Shown: positions 50,976 through 61,667, counted from the first letter of the stretch. The stretch: DNA of 64,000 nucleotides from Rothia amarae (GCF_014705945.2 NZ_CP061538.1:1054001-1118000); one strand, 5' to 3'. Numbers and translations: made by a program. Notes: a model not told the origin generated them from the sequence alone.

Positions 50976-52520
50976 ATGGGTTTTGCTCGCACATATTCGG
51001 TGGCTTTGGTCGGTATCCAAGGGCATATTGTAGAAGTTGAAGCCGATATAACTGCTGCACTTCCCGGCTTTGTATTGCTGGGACTACCGGATGCTTCCTT
51101 ATCGGAGGCCAAGGATCGGGTGAAGTCGGCTGCTAAGAACGCAGGTATTCCTTTGCCCCAGCGTAAAATCACGATAAATTTGACTCCACCCACTCTTGCC
51201 AAAAGAGGCTCTGGCTTCGATCTTGCGCTGGTGATGGCGGCTTTACAAGCGGCAGGTGAACTCAAGATTCCCGAAAAAATAATCTATTTGGGTGAACTAG
51301 GGTTAGATGGATCTCTACGAAGGATTCCCGGAATTCTGCCAGCTGTCCAAGCCGCGGTGGACACTGGTTTTGAATATTTCGTCGTTCCAAAAGAAAACCT
51401 TGAAGAGGCAATACTGGTCCCCGGTGCGCAGGTGCGCGGATTTTCATCGTTGGCAGAGCTACTAGTTGCCAGCGGAATTGACGAAAAAAATATTAAGTAT
51501 CCACCGGTAAGAAAAGAGTTCGCAGGGAGCTCAGAAGAACAAAAATCGAAACGATTTTTGGATATGGCAGAAGTCAGCGGTCAAAGTGAGGGGCGATTTG
51601 CCTTAGAGATTGCTGCCGCCGGTGCACACCATCTACTCTTCAAAGGACCTCCTGGATCGGGTAAAACAATGTTGGCCGAAAGGCTGCCAGGCATTCTACC
51701 GCCGTTAGATGACTCCTCTGCAATGGACGTCACCGCCATCCATTCTCTGTGCGGAACAGGCACACCTCGACATGAACTCATCAGAGAACCTCCTTTTGAA
51801 GCTCCCCATCATTCTGCCTCGGCACCAGCCATTTTGGGAGGTGGAAGCGGCATACCTAAACCGGGAGCCATCTCCAAAGCGCATCGAGGTGTTCTATTTC
51901 TCGACGAAGCACCTGAATTCAAACGCACTGTGCTCGATTCTTTGAGGCAACCACTAGAATCTGGGCAAATAACGCTGGATCGCTCCATAGCTTCGGCTGT
52001 ATACCCTGCCCGTTTCCAGCTTGTCCTCGCAGCTAATCCTTGCCCGTGCGGAATGAACACAGGCCGAGGTCTGGAATGTACTTGTTCTTCCAAAGAGCGC
52101 AGAAACTATTTTGGACGGCTCTCCGGTCCACTGCTCGACCGTGTTGATCTGCACATCACCGTCCCACGGGTGCAATCTCACGAGTTAGCTCTCACAGAGC
52201 ACAATGAATCGAGCGAATCCATTCGGACACGAGTTATTCAAGCCAGAGCAGCTCAACGAGAAAGACTCGCACCGTATGGTCTTTCTACCAACGCAGAAAC
52301 CAATGGCAGGCTGCTGCGAGGAGACCTCAAGCTAGATGCCGCCCTACTTTCGCCCCTGCTACGTGCCATGGACAGAGGAACAATTACTGCTCGCGGCTTT
52401 GACCGAGTGCTACGTACAGCTTGGACTATCGCAGATTTGGAGGGAAAATCCTCTCCTGCAGCCGAGCACCTGGATCTTGCCATGTATTTTCGTAATCTCC
52501 ACAGCACCTCTCCTTCATAG
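50976..52520 (+). CDS. comM: ComM/YifB family AAA+ ATPase (Mg-chelatase-like)
   Basis: 514 residues: an N-terminal Lon-like domain (1-165), an AAA+ core with Walker A GPPGSGKT (about 226-233) and Walker B FLDEAPEF, and the C-terminal Mg-chelatase helical domain (about 410-510). A CPCG-x-C pattern in the middle is typical. In Vibrio, ComM is a branch-migration helicase that extends incoming DNA during transformation. The gene lies between yraN and dprA, its common position. Confidence 0.93.
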   Translation: MGFARTYSVALVGIQGHIVEVEADITAALPGFVLLGLPDASLSEAKDRVKSAAKNAGIPLPQRKITINLTPPTLAKRGSGFDLALVMAALQAAGELKIPEKIIYLGELGLDGSLRRIPGILPAVQAAVDTGFEYFVVPKENLEEAILVPGAQVRGFSSLAELLVASGIDEKNIKYPPVRKEFAGSSEEQKSKRFLDMAEVSGQSEGRFALEIAAAGAHHLLFKGPPGSGKTMLAERLPGILPPLDDSSAMDVTAIHSLCGTGTPRHELIREPPFEAPHHSASAPAILGGGSGIPKPGAISKAHRGVLFLDEAPEFKRTVLDSLRQPLESGQITLDRSIASAVYPARFQLVLAANPCPCGMNTGRGLECTCSSKERRNYFGRLSGPLLDRVDLHITVPRVQSHELALTEHNESSESIRTRVIQARAAQRERLAPYGLSTNAETNGRLLRGDLKLDAALLSPLLRAMDRGTITARGFDRVLRTAWTIADLEGKSSPAAEHLDLAMYFRNLHSTSPS

Positions 52521-52544
52521 ACCATTTAAGCTCAAGAGAAAACC

Positions 52545-53756
52545 ATGATGACACCTGAACACAGCGCGCGGGCAGAGATTGTTCGTATCGCTGAACCTGA
52601 AGATCCCTATATTAACCTCTGCATTGAGATGTTAGGACCGCTCCTCACCGCTGATCTCTTAACTCAGCGGCAAGAATTCACTCCTGGTATTTGGGAGCAG
52701 AGAACAGAGACTGATGCCATGCGGAGCATTCCAGTCTCAGATCTCCAAAAGGTTCATGAGGCATTGGGGAACCGTATCGAAAGATGGTCTTTACGTTCAG
52801 GAAAAGTGAACACTGACCAAGAATTTCGCATGGCCGGGACTTTAGATTCCTGGTTCTGCATACCCGAAGATTCTGATTGGCCACGTGCCTTGGATGACCT
52901 TGGCGAGAAAAAGCCCTATGGTATTTGGGGCAGGGGAGACCGGAGCAAACTGAACCATCTGACTCTTCCGAGTTCAGTGGCGGTGGTAGGTTCGCGCGAC
53001 ATCACCAGTTATGGCACCTCCGCCACTGCCCATATTGTCGGTGACCTTGTTGAACGAGAGTACTGTATTGTTTCCGGTGGCGCTTTTGGCATCGATGCCG
53101 TTGCTCATCGAACTGCTTTGTCTGTTACGTCGGGCAAATTACCTTCTGTTGCATTGATGGCATGTGGTGTAGACCGACCTTACCCTAAGCAAAACGAAAA
53201 TCTTCTTCGAGAACTCATCAATGAAGGTCTATTGCTTAGCGAAGTCGCGCTGGGAAATTCCCCCACTCGCTGGCGATTTCTCCAGCGCAATCGATTAATA
53301 GCTGCCTTATCCGGCTACTCACTCATCGTTGAAGCCCGATGGCGTTCGGGGGCACTCAACACGGCGAATCATGCTCTCTCTTTGGGTCGGGAAGTAGGTA
53401 TAGTTCCGGGGCATATCTTTAGCCCAAATTCTGAAGGATGCCATCGGTTAGCTAAAAAAGAACTGGCCCATGTCGTCACGGATGCGCAGGACATAGTCAG
53501 TATGATGCAGACAAAATTTACTCCCGAAGAAGAGACATTAGACATTCCGCTGGAGACCGGAAGGGGAGAGCTTCCCAAGCTATCCGAAGTTCAAAGTAGG
53601 GTGTGGGATGCTCTCCCGCTACGGCGTCCTGCCCCGCTGGAAAATATTGCGCTAATGAGTGGGCTGGATATTCGAACAACTATGCTTACCCTCTCCCAGC
53701 TGGCCGCCAAAGGAGTAGCTCTCAACCAGAATCAAGGCTGGTCAAAGTCACAGTGA
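52545..53756 (+). CDS. dprA: DNA processing protein DprA
   Basis: 403 residues. DprA loads RecA on incoming single-stranded DNA during natural transformation and protects it. The Rossmann-like core has VAVVGSRDITSYG (about 145-157), SGGAFGIDAVAHR and ALMACGVDRPYP. N-terminal helical extension (1-90) and a C-terminal winged-helix (about 340-403) complete the actinobacterial form. With comM upstream, part of a competence-associated set, though most actinobacteria keep these genes without proven competence. Confidence 0.93.
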   Translation: MMTPEHSARAEIVRIAEPEDPYINLCIEMLGPLLTADLLTQRQEFTPGIWEQRTETDAMRSIPVSDLQKVHEALGNRIERWSLRSGKVNTDQEFRMAGTLDSWFCIPEDSDWPRALDDLGEKKPYGIWGRGDRSKLNHLTLPSSVAVVGSRDITSYGTSATAHIVGDLVEREYCIVSGGAFGIDAVAHRTALSVTSGKLPSVALMACGVDRPYPKQNENLLRELINEGLLLSEVALGNSPTRWRFLQRNRLIAALSGYSLIVEARWRSGALNTANHALSLGREVGIVPGHIFSPNSEGCHRLAKKELAHVVTDAQDIVSMMQTKFTPEEETLDIPLETGRGELPKLSEVQSRVWDALPLRRPAPLENIALMSGLDIRTTMLTLSQLAAKGVALNQNQGWSKSQ

Positions 53757-53785
53757 TACAGTGTGAGAAGAAGGGGGGGCGAGCC

Positions 53786-54781
53786 ATGAAACAGCCAAGT
53801 CAGCATCAGACTTTATCTCCTACGCTGCCGCTAGGCGCTCAAGCACTTGACCAAGATCGAGTATTTGTCCGAGCGCTCGAGAATTTTGTGCGTTACCTCA
53901 AATATGAAAAGTTTAGGTCACCTCACACCATCGCAGCGTATCAGCAGGACATCACCGCATTCATGGCTTTTGCACTGCGCCAAGGGGCTCGAGAGCTTGA
54001 AGAAATCGATATCACCATGGTTCGTTCATGGTTAGCATCTCAACATGCTCACAACGCATCCCGAAATTCGCTGGCGCGCCACAGCTCAAGCCTTCGGGTT
54101 TTCTTTGCATGGGCAGAAGAAGATGGATTAATCACCGCAAACCCTACTCTCATATTGGCAAACCCTAAGCGCGAGAAACACCTGCCAGAAGTACTTAACG
54201 AACAGCAAATACAGCAACTCATTGACCAAGTCTCCCAACAGATAGCACATGATCCAAATGACGCGAAAAACTTGCGCTTACTCGCCGTTATCGAGATTCT
54301 ATATTCCAGTGGTATCCGTATTTCTGAGCTGACTCAATTAGATTTATCTTCTATCAACCGATCTGAAAACACATTCAGAGTTATCGGTAAGGGTAACAAA
54401 GAACGCGTGGTCCCGCTGGGCAAACCAGCTCTGAGAGCACTGTCCCAGTGGGTCACCCGAGGCCGCCCACAATGGTTCAAGAACAACCCCCAGGGAAGAG
54501 TAGAGCCTGCACTCTTTATAGGTCCAAGAGGACGACGAGCGAACTCCCGGCAGATTCGTGAAGACCTGACTCGGGCACTGCATTCCATCGAAAATACAGA
54601 AGCATCAGGGGCTCACGTTTTCCGCCACAGCGCAGCTACCCACTTGGTAGACGGTGGAGCCGATATTCGAACAGTACAGGAGTTGCTGGGGCATTCTTCA
54701 CTTGCAACTACGCAAATCTATACTCATGTTTCAGTGGAGCGTTTAACGAATACTTATAACAAAGCCCATCCCCGGGCATAA
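53786..54781 (+). CDS. xerC: tyrosine recombinase XerC
   Basis: 331 residues from ATG 53786 (AGGGGG upstream); the upstream part of the frame overlaps dprA and is not homologous. All six catalytic residues are visible: Arg178, Lys202, His277, Arg280 (HVFR), His303 and Tyr312. The N-terminal SAM-like domain occupies about 25-115. It resolves chromosome dimers at dif with XerD. Position after dprA is typical of chromosomal XerC rather than a phage integrase. Last gene of the yraN-comM-dprA-xerC run. Confidence 0.93.
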   Translation: MKQPSQHQTLSPTLPLGAQALDQDRVFVRALENFVRYLKYEKFRSPHTIAAYQQDITAFMAFALRQGARELEEIDITMVRSWLASQHAHNASRNSLARHSSSLRVFFAWAEEDGLITANPTLILANPKREKHLPEVLNEQQIQQLIDQVSQQIAHDPNDAKNLRLLAVIEILYSSGIRISELTQLDLSSINRSENTFRVIGKGNKERVVPLGKPALRALSQWVTRGRPQWFKNNPQGRVEPALFIGPRGRRANSRQIREDLTRALHSIENTEASGAHVFRHSAATHLVDGGADIRTVQELLGHSSLATTQIYTHVSVERLTNTYNKAHPRA

Positions 54782-54822
54782 AAATATCCTCCCGATACTC
54801 ACTTGTTGCGGGAGGATATTTT
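54781..54822. terminator. bidirectional terminator between xerC and fabF
   Basis: A perfect 14-bp stem AAAATATCCTCCCG/CGGGAGGATATTTT with a 14-base loop. T-runs exist on both strands, so it can end xerC and the convergent fab operon. Confidence 0.9.
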
Positions 54823-54839
54823 ACACAAAGGGACCGTTT

Positions 54840-56111
54840 CTAACTTTCGTAAGAACGGAACGCCACTACAGCGTTGTGCCCACCAAAGCCAAAGGAATTG
54901 GACATAGCAACAATCTCGCCTGAAGGTAATTCACGAGCATCAGTTACGACGTCTAAATCAATTTGTTCATCTTGCTGATCCAAATTGATGGTGCAAGGAG
55001 CTTTACGCTCTTCAATCGCTTTAACGGTCAAGATTGCTTCGAGAGCGCCAGCGCCACCCAAGAGATGACCCGTCATAGATTTGGTGGCAGAAACCGCGAT
55101 GTTCTTAGTGTGCTCACCGAACGTCTGATGAAGAGCCAGCGATTCCGGAATATCACCGACAGGGGTTGAAGTCGCGTGTGCATTGACATGAACCACAGTA
55201 GTGGGATCTATGTCGCCGTCCTCAAGCGCCTCTTTGAGAGCGCGTGTTGCCCCCAGCGCCTGGGGATCTGGCGCAGTGATGTGGTAACTATCGGCGGAAA
55301 CTCCGGTGCCTGCAAGCTCTGCATAAATTTTCGCGCCGCGTGCCTTAGCATGCTCTTCAGACTCAAGAATTAACGCCGCTGCACCCTCACCCATTACGAA
55401 ACCGTCTCGATTCACATCGTAGGGTCGGGACGCCGCCTGAGGGTCATCATTGCGAGAGGACAGTGCCTGCATCTTAGCAAACGCAGCAAGCGGCATCGGG
55501 TGAATAGCGGCTTCTGCACCGCCTGCTATCACAATGTCTGCTTTTCCCGAGCGAATTAGCTCTAAGCCGAGGTCCAAAGCCTCAGTTGAAGATGCGCAGG
55601 CAGATACAACGGTCTGAGCAGCAGCTCGGGCGTTCAGAGCCATCGAAACCGCTGCCGCACAGCTATTGGGCATCAACATGGGAACGGTCATGGGTAAAAC
55701 GCGGCGAGGACCTTTTTCTCGCAACGTATCCCATGCATCAAGGAGAGTCCACACTCCGCCAATACCGGTACCGAAAGAAACTGCTGTACGCAAGGGATCT
55801 ACTCCCTCGGACTCTTCAGCATTTTCTCCGGAGAAGCCGGCATCTGCCCAAGCTTCGCGCGCTGCAACAAGAGCTAGCTGACCAGACGGATCCTGACGCT
55901 TAGCTTCAACCTTGCTCAGGCGTCCTGATTCTAGAGGATCCTGGGCTACTCGACCAGCAATATAAACGGGGAGCTGATATTCCTCAACCCAGGAATCTTC
56001 GAGTTTTTTGATTCCTGACACACCCTTGAGCGCGTTGGCCCAGGTAGTAGGAACATCGCCGCCGATGGGAGTGGTCGCGCCCAGCCCGGTCACCACAACT
56101 TTATGAGACAT
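54840..56111 (-). CDS. fabF: 3-oxoacyl-ACP synthase II
   Basis: 423 residues of the beta-ketoacyl synthase family. It elongates acyl-ACP with malonyl-ACP. Catalytic Cys172 in SACASS, with His residues in the VNAHATSTPVGD and KSMTGHLLGGAG motifs. Last gene of the minus-strand fabD-fabH-acpP-fabF operon, ended by the shared terminator. Matches the Micrococcaceae order, which uses a discrete type II fatty acid system rather than the fused type I enzyme of mycobacteria. Confidence 0.96.
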   Translation of the reverse strand: MSHKVVVTGLGATTPIGGDVPTTWANALKGVSGIKKLEDSWVEEYQLPVYIAGRVAQDPLESGRLSKVEAKRQDPSGQLALVAAREAWADAGFSGENAEESEGVDPLRTAVSFGTGIGGVWTLLDAWDTLREKGPRRVLPMTVPMLMPNSCAAAVSMALNARAAAQTVVSACASSTEALDLGLELIRSGKADIVIAGGAEAAIHPMPLAAFAKMQALSSRNDDPQAASRPYDVNRDGFVMGEGAAALILESEEHAKARGAKIYAELAGTGVSADSYHITAPDPQALGATRALKEALEDGDIDPTTVVHVNAHATSTPVGDIPESLALHQTFGEHTKNIAVSATKSMTGHLLGGAGALEAILTVKAIEERKAPCTINLDQQDEQIDLDVVTDARELPSGEIVAMSNSFGFGGHNAVVAFRSYES

Positions 56112-56195
56112 CTTTAAGCTTTCTGAATGGGTGGCAAGAATGAATAAAGGGAGGGCGCGGACAAGAGAAACTTGCCGCGCCCTGGCACCATGAAA

Positions 56196-56438
56196 TTAGC
56201 TAGCGTTTTCGATGAAGTTTACTGCATCGCCAACAGTCTTCAGGTTCTTGACCTCTTCGTCGGGGATAGTAACGCCGAACTTCTCTTCTGCGTTAACAAC
56301 GATGGTCATCATGGAAATGGAATCGATGTCGAGGTCTTCGGTGAATGACTTGTCTAGCTGAACGTCAGCGGTTTCTACACCGGTTTCTTCGTTCACGATT
56401 TCTGCAAGACCTTCGAGGATTTCTTCTTTGTTAGCCAC
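56196..56438 (-). CDS. acpP: acyl carrier protein
   Basis: 80 residues, acidic. The phosphopantetheine attachment site is Ser40 in DLDIDSIS (family DSL, here DSI). It carries growing acyl chains during fatty acid synthesis, serving FabD, FabH and FabF encoded beside it. A 192-base spacer separates it from fabH; it contains a short CCCCG/CGGGG stem-loop (56493-56506) and may hold an internal promoter that allows higher acpP expression. Confidence 0.96.
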   Translation of the reverse strand: MANKEEILEGLAEIVNEETGVETADVQLDKSFTEDLDIDSISMMTIVVNAEEKFGVTIPDEEVKNLKTVGDAVNFIENAS

Positions 56439-56630
56439 GTTGGCTCCTTTTCTTGTGTCCGCGATGCACAGTGCAACGCTTATCTAGATTTTCCCCGGTT
56501 GCGGGGAGCACCTGGTACAACGATAAAACGCTACAACAAGCACTTCACTGTCGATTTTATCCCGCTTTGACCTACAGAAAAATTCTTCAGCGAGTGTTTG
56601 TTGAAATTCTAGGGGTAAATCACCAAATAT

Positions 56631-57656
56631 TTAGGGGAGAACGACGACCTGAGCGGCGAAGGCAAGACCGGCTCCGAACCCTATCTGTAGGGCGAACCTC
56701 CCAGAGAGGTCGGGGTTCTCTTGCAGGAGGCGGTGTGCAGCCAAGGGCACTGATGCTGCAGAGGTATTACCTGCATCGACAATATCGCGACCGACTTTGA
56801 CAGTATCGGGAAGTTTAAGGGTCTTCACCATCTGGTCGATAATACGCTCATTCGCCTGGTGGGGAATGAGGGCACCGAGTTCATCGGCGGTAATACCTGC
56901 TTCTTCAAGGGCTTTTTGAGCAACCTTGGACATTTCCCAGACGGCCCAGCGGAAGACTGAAGGGCCTTCTTGACGAAGGGTGGGCCAAATCTTTTCGCCT
57001 TCTTGAACAGGGTTCTCAACGAAATCGCGGTTACGGATTTCAAGCATCGAATGAGTCATGCCAACGGTATCCCATCGGGAGCCGTCGGATCCCCATACCG
57101 TCGGAGCAATTCCGGGTTCTGCGGAAGCGCCAACAACTGCCGCACCTGCGCCGTCGCCTAGGAGAAATGAGATAGTGCGTTCGGTGTTATCAATAAAATC
57201 AGAGAGCTTTTCTACGCCCACCACGAGCACATTGCGTGCAACTCCAGAACGGACGAGAGCATCTGCTTGAGCAATGCCGTAGCAGAAACCAGCGCACGCG
57301 GCAGAAATATCGTAGGCAGCGCAGCGGGATCCGATGGAATCGGCAACAATGGTTGCCAAAGAGGGAGTGGCATAGGGGTGCGAAATAGTAGAGATGATGA
57401 CGGTATCAATGTCTTCACCGGTAACGTGAGAGGCTTTGAGCGCATCCTGGGCTGCTTCAATCGCCATATCCGCTACAGAAATATTTTCGCTAGCCCGCTG
57501 ACGGGTAACAATGCCGGTGCGCTGGCGAATCCACTCATCTGAGGAATTGATGGGACCTGCGATGTCATCATTGGTAACGGACAAATCAGGTCGAGAAGCG
57601 CCATATCCTAGGATACGGGAATACTGTTGTGGAGCAGATTGCTTGAGAGTGGTCAT
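56631..57656 (-). CDS. fabH: 3-oxoacyl-ACP synthase III
   Basis: 341 residues. It starts fatty acid chains by joining an acyl-CoA primer to malonyl-ACP; in branched-chain producers it prefers branched primers. Catalytic Cys121 in ISAACAGF; His in IPHQAN and Asn in DAGNTSAAS complete the triad. It lies between fabD and acpP. It is a separate paralogue from the OleA-type enzyme at 31099. Confidence 0.96.
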   Translation of the reverse strand: MTTLKQSAPQQYSRILGYGASRPDLSVTNDDIAGPINSSDEWIRQRTGIVTRQRASENISVADMAIEAAQDALKASHVTGEDIDTVIISTISHPYATPSLATIVADSIGSRCAAYDISAACAGFCYGIAQADALVRSGVARNVLVVGVEKLSDFIDNTERTISFLLGDGAGAAVVGASAEPGIAPTVWGSDGSRWDTVGMTHSMLEIRNRDFVENPVQEGEKIWPTLRQEGPSVFRWAVWEMSKVAQKALEEAGITADELGALIPHQANERIIDQMVKTLKLPDTVKVGRDIVDAGNTSAASVPLAAHRLLQENPDLSGRFALQIGFGAGLAFAAQVVVLP

Positions 57657-57683
57657 GAATATCCTTGAGTGAGTCTTAAATCT

Positions 57684-58604
57684 TTAGGAAGCGCTATAAG
57701 CGGCGGTAGCAGTCATAAGATCTTCAGGAACGTTAAGAGCAATACCTTCAGTGCCCTTGAGACCTCGTTTTGCCAGTCCAATCAAAGTTCCTGCTGGTGC
57801 CAGCTCAATGATCTTTTCGACGTCGAGAGAGCTGAGGGTTTGCATGCACAAATCCCACCGAACGGGGCGGGTTATCTGCGCTACCAGTGATTCGATGACT
57901 GCGGAACCCAATGAGATTTCTGAACCATCAAAATTGGTCAGAAGCTTTGATTGCGGATCTGAGGGGTTGAGTGTAGCGGCAAACTCTTTCAGGGGTCGCA
58001 CTGCAGAGCTCATGAAGTCAGTGTGAAATGCACCGGCAACTTTCAGCGGAATGATGCGAGTTTTAGCAGGGGGATTCTCTGCAAACTGCTTGAGCGAGTC
58101 GAGAGAACCAGCGGCAACAATTTGTCCACCACCGTTGGAGTTCGCTGCGGTCAAACCTGCATCGGAGATAGCTGCGCGGACGTCGTCTTCTACGCCACCA
58201 AGGACAGCACTCATACCTGAGGATGCCGCGGAGGCTGCTTCAGCCATGCCCTTGGCTCGAACGCGAATAAATTTCATAGCATCTTCTTCGCTCAAGACGC
58301 CGGTGAGGGCGGCAGCGGTAATCTCGCCCACCGAATGTCCGGCAAAGACGGTCCTCTTCGCATCAAAAGAGTCAGAACGCTTCAGCGCTGCTCCCGCCAC
58401 TATTCCCGCAGCAACAATGAGGGGCTGCGCAATAGCAGTATCCTTGATGGTGTCTTCATCAGCTTCGGTGCCGAAATGAATCAAATCTAAATCTGCTGCT
58501 GATGAGAGGGTCTGAAGATGCTCTTTGATACCTTCAACTTCCAACCAAGGCTTCAGAAAACCTGGTTTCTGCGAACCTTGTCCCGGGCAAACTACTGCAA
58601 TCAT
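57684..58604 (-). CDS. fabD: malonyl-CoA:ACP transacylase
   Basis: 306 residues from the ATG at 58604 (GAAGGGAA upstream); an in-frame start at 58664 adds 20 unmatched residues. It transfers malonyl from CoA to ACP. Motifs: GQGSQ (8-12) and GHSVGE (89-94), with catalytic Ser91. It is the first gene of the fab operon. In the 270-base gap upstream (58605-58874) I see only the aceE terminator and presumably the fab promoter. Confidence 0.95.
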   Translation of the reverse strand: MIAVVCPGQGSQKPGFLKPWLEVEGIKEHLQTLSSAADLDLIHFGTEADEDTIKDTAIAQPLIVAAGIVAGAALKRSDSFDAKRTVFAGHSVGEITAAALTGVLSEEDAMKFIRVRAKGMAEAASAASSGMSAVLGGVEDDVRAAISDAGLTAANSNGGGQIVAAGSLDSLKQFAENPPAKTRIIPLKVAGAFHTDFMSSAVRPLKEFAATLNPSDPQSKLLTNFDGSEISLGSAVIESLVAQITRPVRWDLCMQTLSSLDVEKIIELAPAGTLIGLAKRGLKGTEGIALNVPEDLMTATAAYSAS

Positions 58605-58821
58605 GGGGTTCCCTTCACTGGAAATATCGAAGATAAGAATGCTCTTTTCTAAAATCTTACCCAATCAAAAGCAGGTGAACTGTCGAATAAGTAGTTTCAA
58701 CCGTGAGAAACCGCTCGTTTGTACTTCGAATTCCCAGCAATTTACACCGGTGGTTCAAAGACAAGGTAAGCCATCAATATTGGGATGTTTGTTTTCAGCG
58801 GCGTAAGAACAAAGAAAGAGG

Positions 58822-58856
58822 GGGGGCAACGATTCTTCCAAAGAATCGTTGCCCCC
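58822..58856 (-). terminator. intrinsic terminator of aceE
   Basis: A perfect 16-bp stem GGGGGCAACGATTCTT/AAGAATCGTTGCCCCC with a CCA loop, just past the aceE stop. On the minus strand a pyrimidine-rich CTCTTTCTTTG follows. Confidence 0.85.
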
Positions 58857-58874
58857 TGTTGAAAAACCTAAAGT

Positions 58875-61610
58875 TTATTCTTCGCCGTTGGGCTCAACTG
58901 CTGGCTTGTTTTCGCTCAGCTTGTACTTATCCCATGCCTGAGCAGGAACATTGGAGTCGACTTCTCCACGCTTTGCAAGCATCTGCAATGCGCGAACCGC
59001 AATCGATTCTGCATCGATATTGAAGAAACGACGTGCACCTGCGCGAGTATCAGCAAAGCCGAAGCCGTCGGCACCGAGCGTTGCAAATTCGTTGGGAACG
59101 TACTGACGAATACCATCCATTAGAGCAGAATCGTAGTCGGACACAGCAACGATCGGGCCGGTTGCACCTTCGAGCTGCTGTGCTACGAAGGGCTGGCGTG
59201 AATCTTTGCCACCGTTGAGGAAGGATTCGCGTTCAGCTGCAATGCCATCGCGGCGAAGATTGGTCCATGAGGTCACGGACCAAACATCAGCAGATACGCC
59301 CCAGTCCTTCTCAAGAAGCTCAGAAGCCTTAACCGCCCAGTTTACACCGATACCCGATGCAAGTAGCTGGGTGCGGGGACCGTCTGCCTGCGATTCCTTG
59401 ATGCGGTGGATACCGCGAATGATGCCATCAATATCTACATCTTCAGGCTCTGCAGGCTGAAGAATGGGCTCGTTGTACACCGTGAGGTAGTACATGACGT
59501 TGTGGTCCTCGTCCTTCTGACCGTACATCTGCTCGATACCGCGCTCCACAATGTGGGCGATTTCGTAGCCGTATGCAGGGTCATACTGAAGAACTGCAGG
59601 GTTCTGTGCCGCCAGGATGGGGGAGTGACCATCCATGTGCTGGAAGCCTTCACCGGTAAGGGTGGTGCGACCTGCAGTGCCACCCACGATGAAGCCTCGA
59701 ACCATCTGGTCAGCTGCTGCCCAGAAAGCATCACCGGTGCGCTGGAATCCGAACATCGAGTAGTAGATGTAGATGGGGAGCATCGGCTCACCCTGAGTGT
59801 CGTACGATGAGCCCGCTGCGGTCATTGCCGCAACGCCACCGGCCTCATTAATACCCACGTGCTGAATCTGACCTGCAGGGGATTCCTTGTAAGCCAGCAT
59901 CAACTCACGGTCCACGGCCAAGTAATTTTGACCCAGTGGGTTGTAAATCTTGGCGGTGGGGAAGAGTGAATCCATACCGAAAGTACGTGCTTCATCAGGA
60001 ACGATAGGCACAATGCGCTTACCGAATTCCTTCTCACGCATGAGGTCTTTCATCAAGCGTACAAAAGCCATGGTGGTAGCAGCCATCTGCTTACCGGAGC
60101 CCTTCTTCGCACCCTTGTATGCCTTCTCGCCGGGCAGCTCAATTTCTTTTTGAACCTGACGGCGCTGGGGCAAGAAACCACCGAGCTGTTCGCGACGTTC
60201 CATCATGTACTTGATTTCAGGAGCGTCCATACCAGGGTGGTAGTACGGAGGATTGTAGAGATCCTTTTCTAGCTCTTCATCAGAGAAAGGAATTCGCAAG
60301 TGATCACGGAAAGCCTTGAGGTCTTCCATGGTCAGCTTCTTCATCTGGTGAGTAGCATTACGACCCTCGAAGTGGGTTCCCAGACCGTAGCCCTTAATGC
60401 CCTGCGCAAGAATAACGGTGGGCTGACCCTTGGTTTCCAAGGCAGCTTTGTACGCTGCATAAACCTTGTGGTAGTCGTGCGCACCGCGCTTGAGAGCCCA
60501 GATTTCGTCGTCAGTCATGTCTGCAACGAGTTCTTTGGTCTCTGGTGACTTACCGAAGAAGTGCTCACGGATGAAGCCGCCGTCTTCTGCCTTGTAAGTC
60601 TGGTAGTCACCGTCCAGGGTTTCGTTCATGATACGAACGAGTTCACCGGACTTGTCTTTCTCAAGCAGGGTGTCCCACTCGCGACCCCAAATCACCTTGA
60701 TAACGTTCCAACCAGCGCCGCGGAAGAATGCTTCAAGTTCCTGAATAATCTTGCCGTTGCCGCGAACAGGACCATCGAGGCGCTGCAAGTTGCAGTTGAC
60801 GACGAAAGTCAGGTTATCGAGCTTGTTGTTGGCTGCAACCTGCAGTGCACCGCGTGACTCTACCTCGTCGAGCTCGCCGTCACCCAAGAATGCCCAGACA
60901 TGCTGCTGGGAAGTATCTTTGATACCGCGATCTTGGATATAGCGGTTGAATTGAGCCTGCCAAATTGCGTTGATAGGTCCGATACCGAGTGAAACGGTGG
61001 GGAACTGCCAGAATTCAGGCATGCAACGGGGGTGGGGGTAGGACGGTATGCCGTCTTCACCCTTGGTCTTTTCCTGGCGGAAACCATCGAGCTGATCTTC
61101 AGTCAGGCGACCTTCGAGGTAAGCACGTGCATAGTTACCGGGGGAGGAGTGTCCCTGCCAGAAAATCTGGTCGCCGCCACCAGGGTGCTCGGGGCCGCGG
61201 AAGAAGTTGTTCAAGCCTACTTCGTACAGAGTTGCAATACCTGCGTAGGAGGAAATGTGTCCGCCCACGCCAATAGTTGCTTTCTGGGCACGCTGCACCA
61301 TCACAGCGGCGTTCCAACGGAGGTAAGCACGGTAGCGACGTTCCATTTTTTCGTCGCCAGGATACTCAGGTTCCTGGTCAACGGGAATAGTGTTGACGTA
61401 GTCGGTAGTGGTGACCATGGGCACCTGTACGCTACGGCTTCGCGCACGCTGAAGGAGGGAACGAACGATGAACTGTGCGCGTTCGGTTCCGTGAGCGTCT
61501 ACGAGCTCATCGAAGGACTGAATCCATTCATTTGTCTCTTCAATATCGGCGTCCGTGAAGTCATTGGTCAATGCACTGAGGACGTGATCATTTGTTTCGG
61601 AGGGTCCCAC
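58875..61610 (-). CDS. aceE: pyruvate dehydrogenase E1 component (homodimeric type)
   Basis: 911 residues from GTG 61610 (AGAGAGG upstream). The enzyme decarboxylates pyruvate with thiamine diphosphate and passes the acetyl group to the E2 lipoyl domain. The single-chain alpha2 type is expected in actinobacteria. The TPP site GDGELDE (with [17 protein letters not shown] around it) is intact, and [10 protein letters not shown] and the C-terminal DG-FGFADTR segments match AceE. It is a single gene divergent from the DUF3052 gene, with an inverted repeat in its leader. Confidence 0.96.
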   Translation of the reverse strand: MGPSETNDHVLSALTNDFTDADIEETNEWIQSFDELVDAHGTERAQFIVRSLLQRARSRSVQVPMVTTTDYVNTIPVDQEPEYPGDEKMERRYRAYLRWNAAVMVQRAQKATIGVGGHISSYAGIATLYEVGLNNFFRGPEHPGGGDQIFWQGHSSPGNYARAYLEGRLTEDQLDGFRQEKTKGEDGIPSYPHPRCMPEFWQFPTVSLGIGPINAIWQAQFNRYIQDRGIKDTSQQHVWAFLGDGELDEVESRGALQVAANNKLDNLTFVVNCNLQRLDGPVRGNGKIIQELEAFFRGAGWNVIKVIWGREWDTLLEKDKSGELVRIMNETLDGDYQTYKAEDGGFIREHFFGKSPETKELVADMTDDEIWALKRGAHDYHKVYAAYKAALETKGQPTVILAQGIKGYGLGTHFEGRNATHQMKKLTMEDLKAFRDHLRIPFSDEELEKDLYNPPYYHPGMDAPEIKYMMERREQLGGFLPQRRQVQKEIELPGEKAYKGAKKGSGKQMAATTMAFVRLMKDLMREKEFGKRIVPIVPDEARTFGMDSLFPTAKIYNPLGQNYLAVDRELMLAYKESPAGQIQHVGINEAGGVAAMTAAGSSYDTQGEPMLPIYIYYSMFGFQRTGDAFWAAADQMVRGFIVGGTAGRTTLTGEGFQHMDGHSPILAAQNPAVLQYDPAYGYEIAHIVERGIEQMYGQKDEDHNVMYYLTVYNEPILQPAEPEDVDIDGIIRGIHRIKESQADGPRTQLLASGIGVNWAVKASELLEKDWGVSADVWSVTSWTNLRRDGIAAERESFLNGGKDSRQPFVAQQLEGATGPIVAVSDYDSALMDGIRQYVPNEFATLGADGFGFADTRAGARRFFNIDAESIAVRALQMLAKRGEVDSNVPAQAWDKYKLSENKPAVEPNGEE

Positions 61611-61648
61611 TAGCCAACCTCTCTTGTAGATAAATCTGGTTTAAGCGG

Positions 61649-61667
61649 GGTGTCTGAAATAGACACC
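61649..61667 (-). promoter_or_regulatory. inverted repeat in the aceE leader (candidate operator)
   Basis: GGTGTCT-GAAAT-AGACACC lies 39 bases upstream of the aceE start. A possible aceE promoter (TTGTGA/TTTAAT, 18-base spacing, minus strand, 61701-61730) would place it just inside the transcript. It could be a repressor site or an RNA stem-loop. The remainder of the 351-base spacer 61611-61961 shows no gene that I can support. Confidence 0.4.

Noticed and set aside
53786-54781. Phage or integron integrase
   Set aside because: Gene context after dprA and overall length fit chromosomal XerC; no phage genes or attachment sites nearby.
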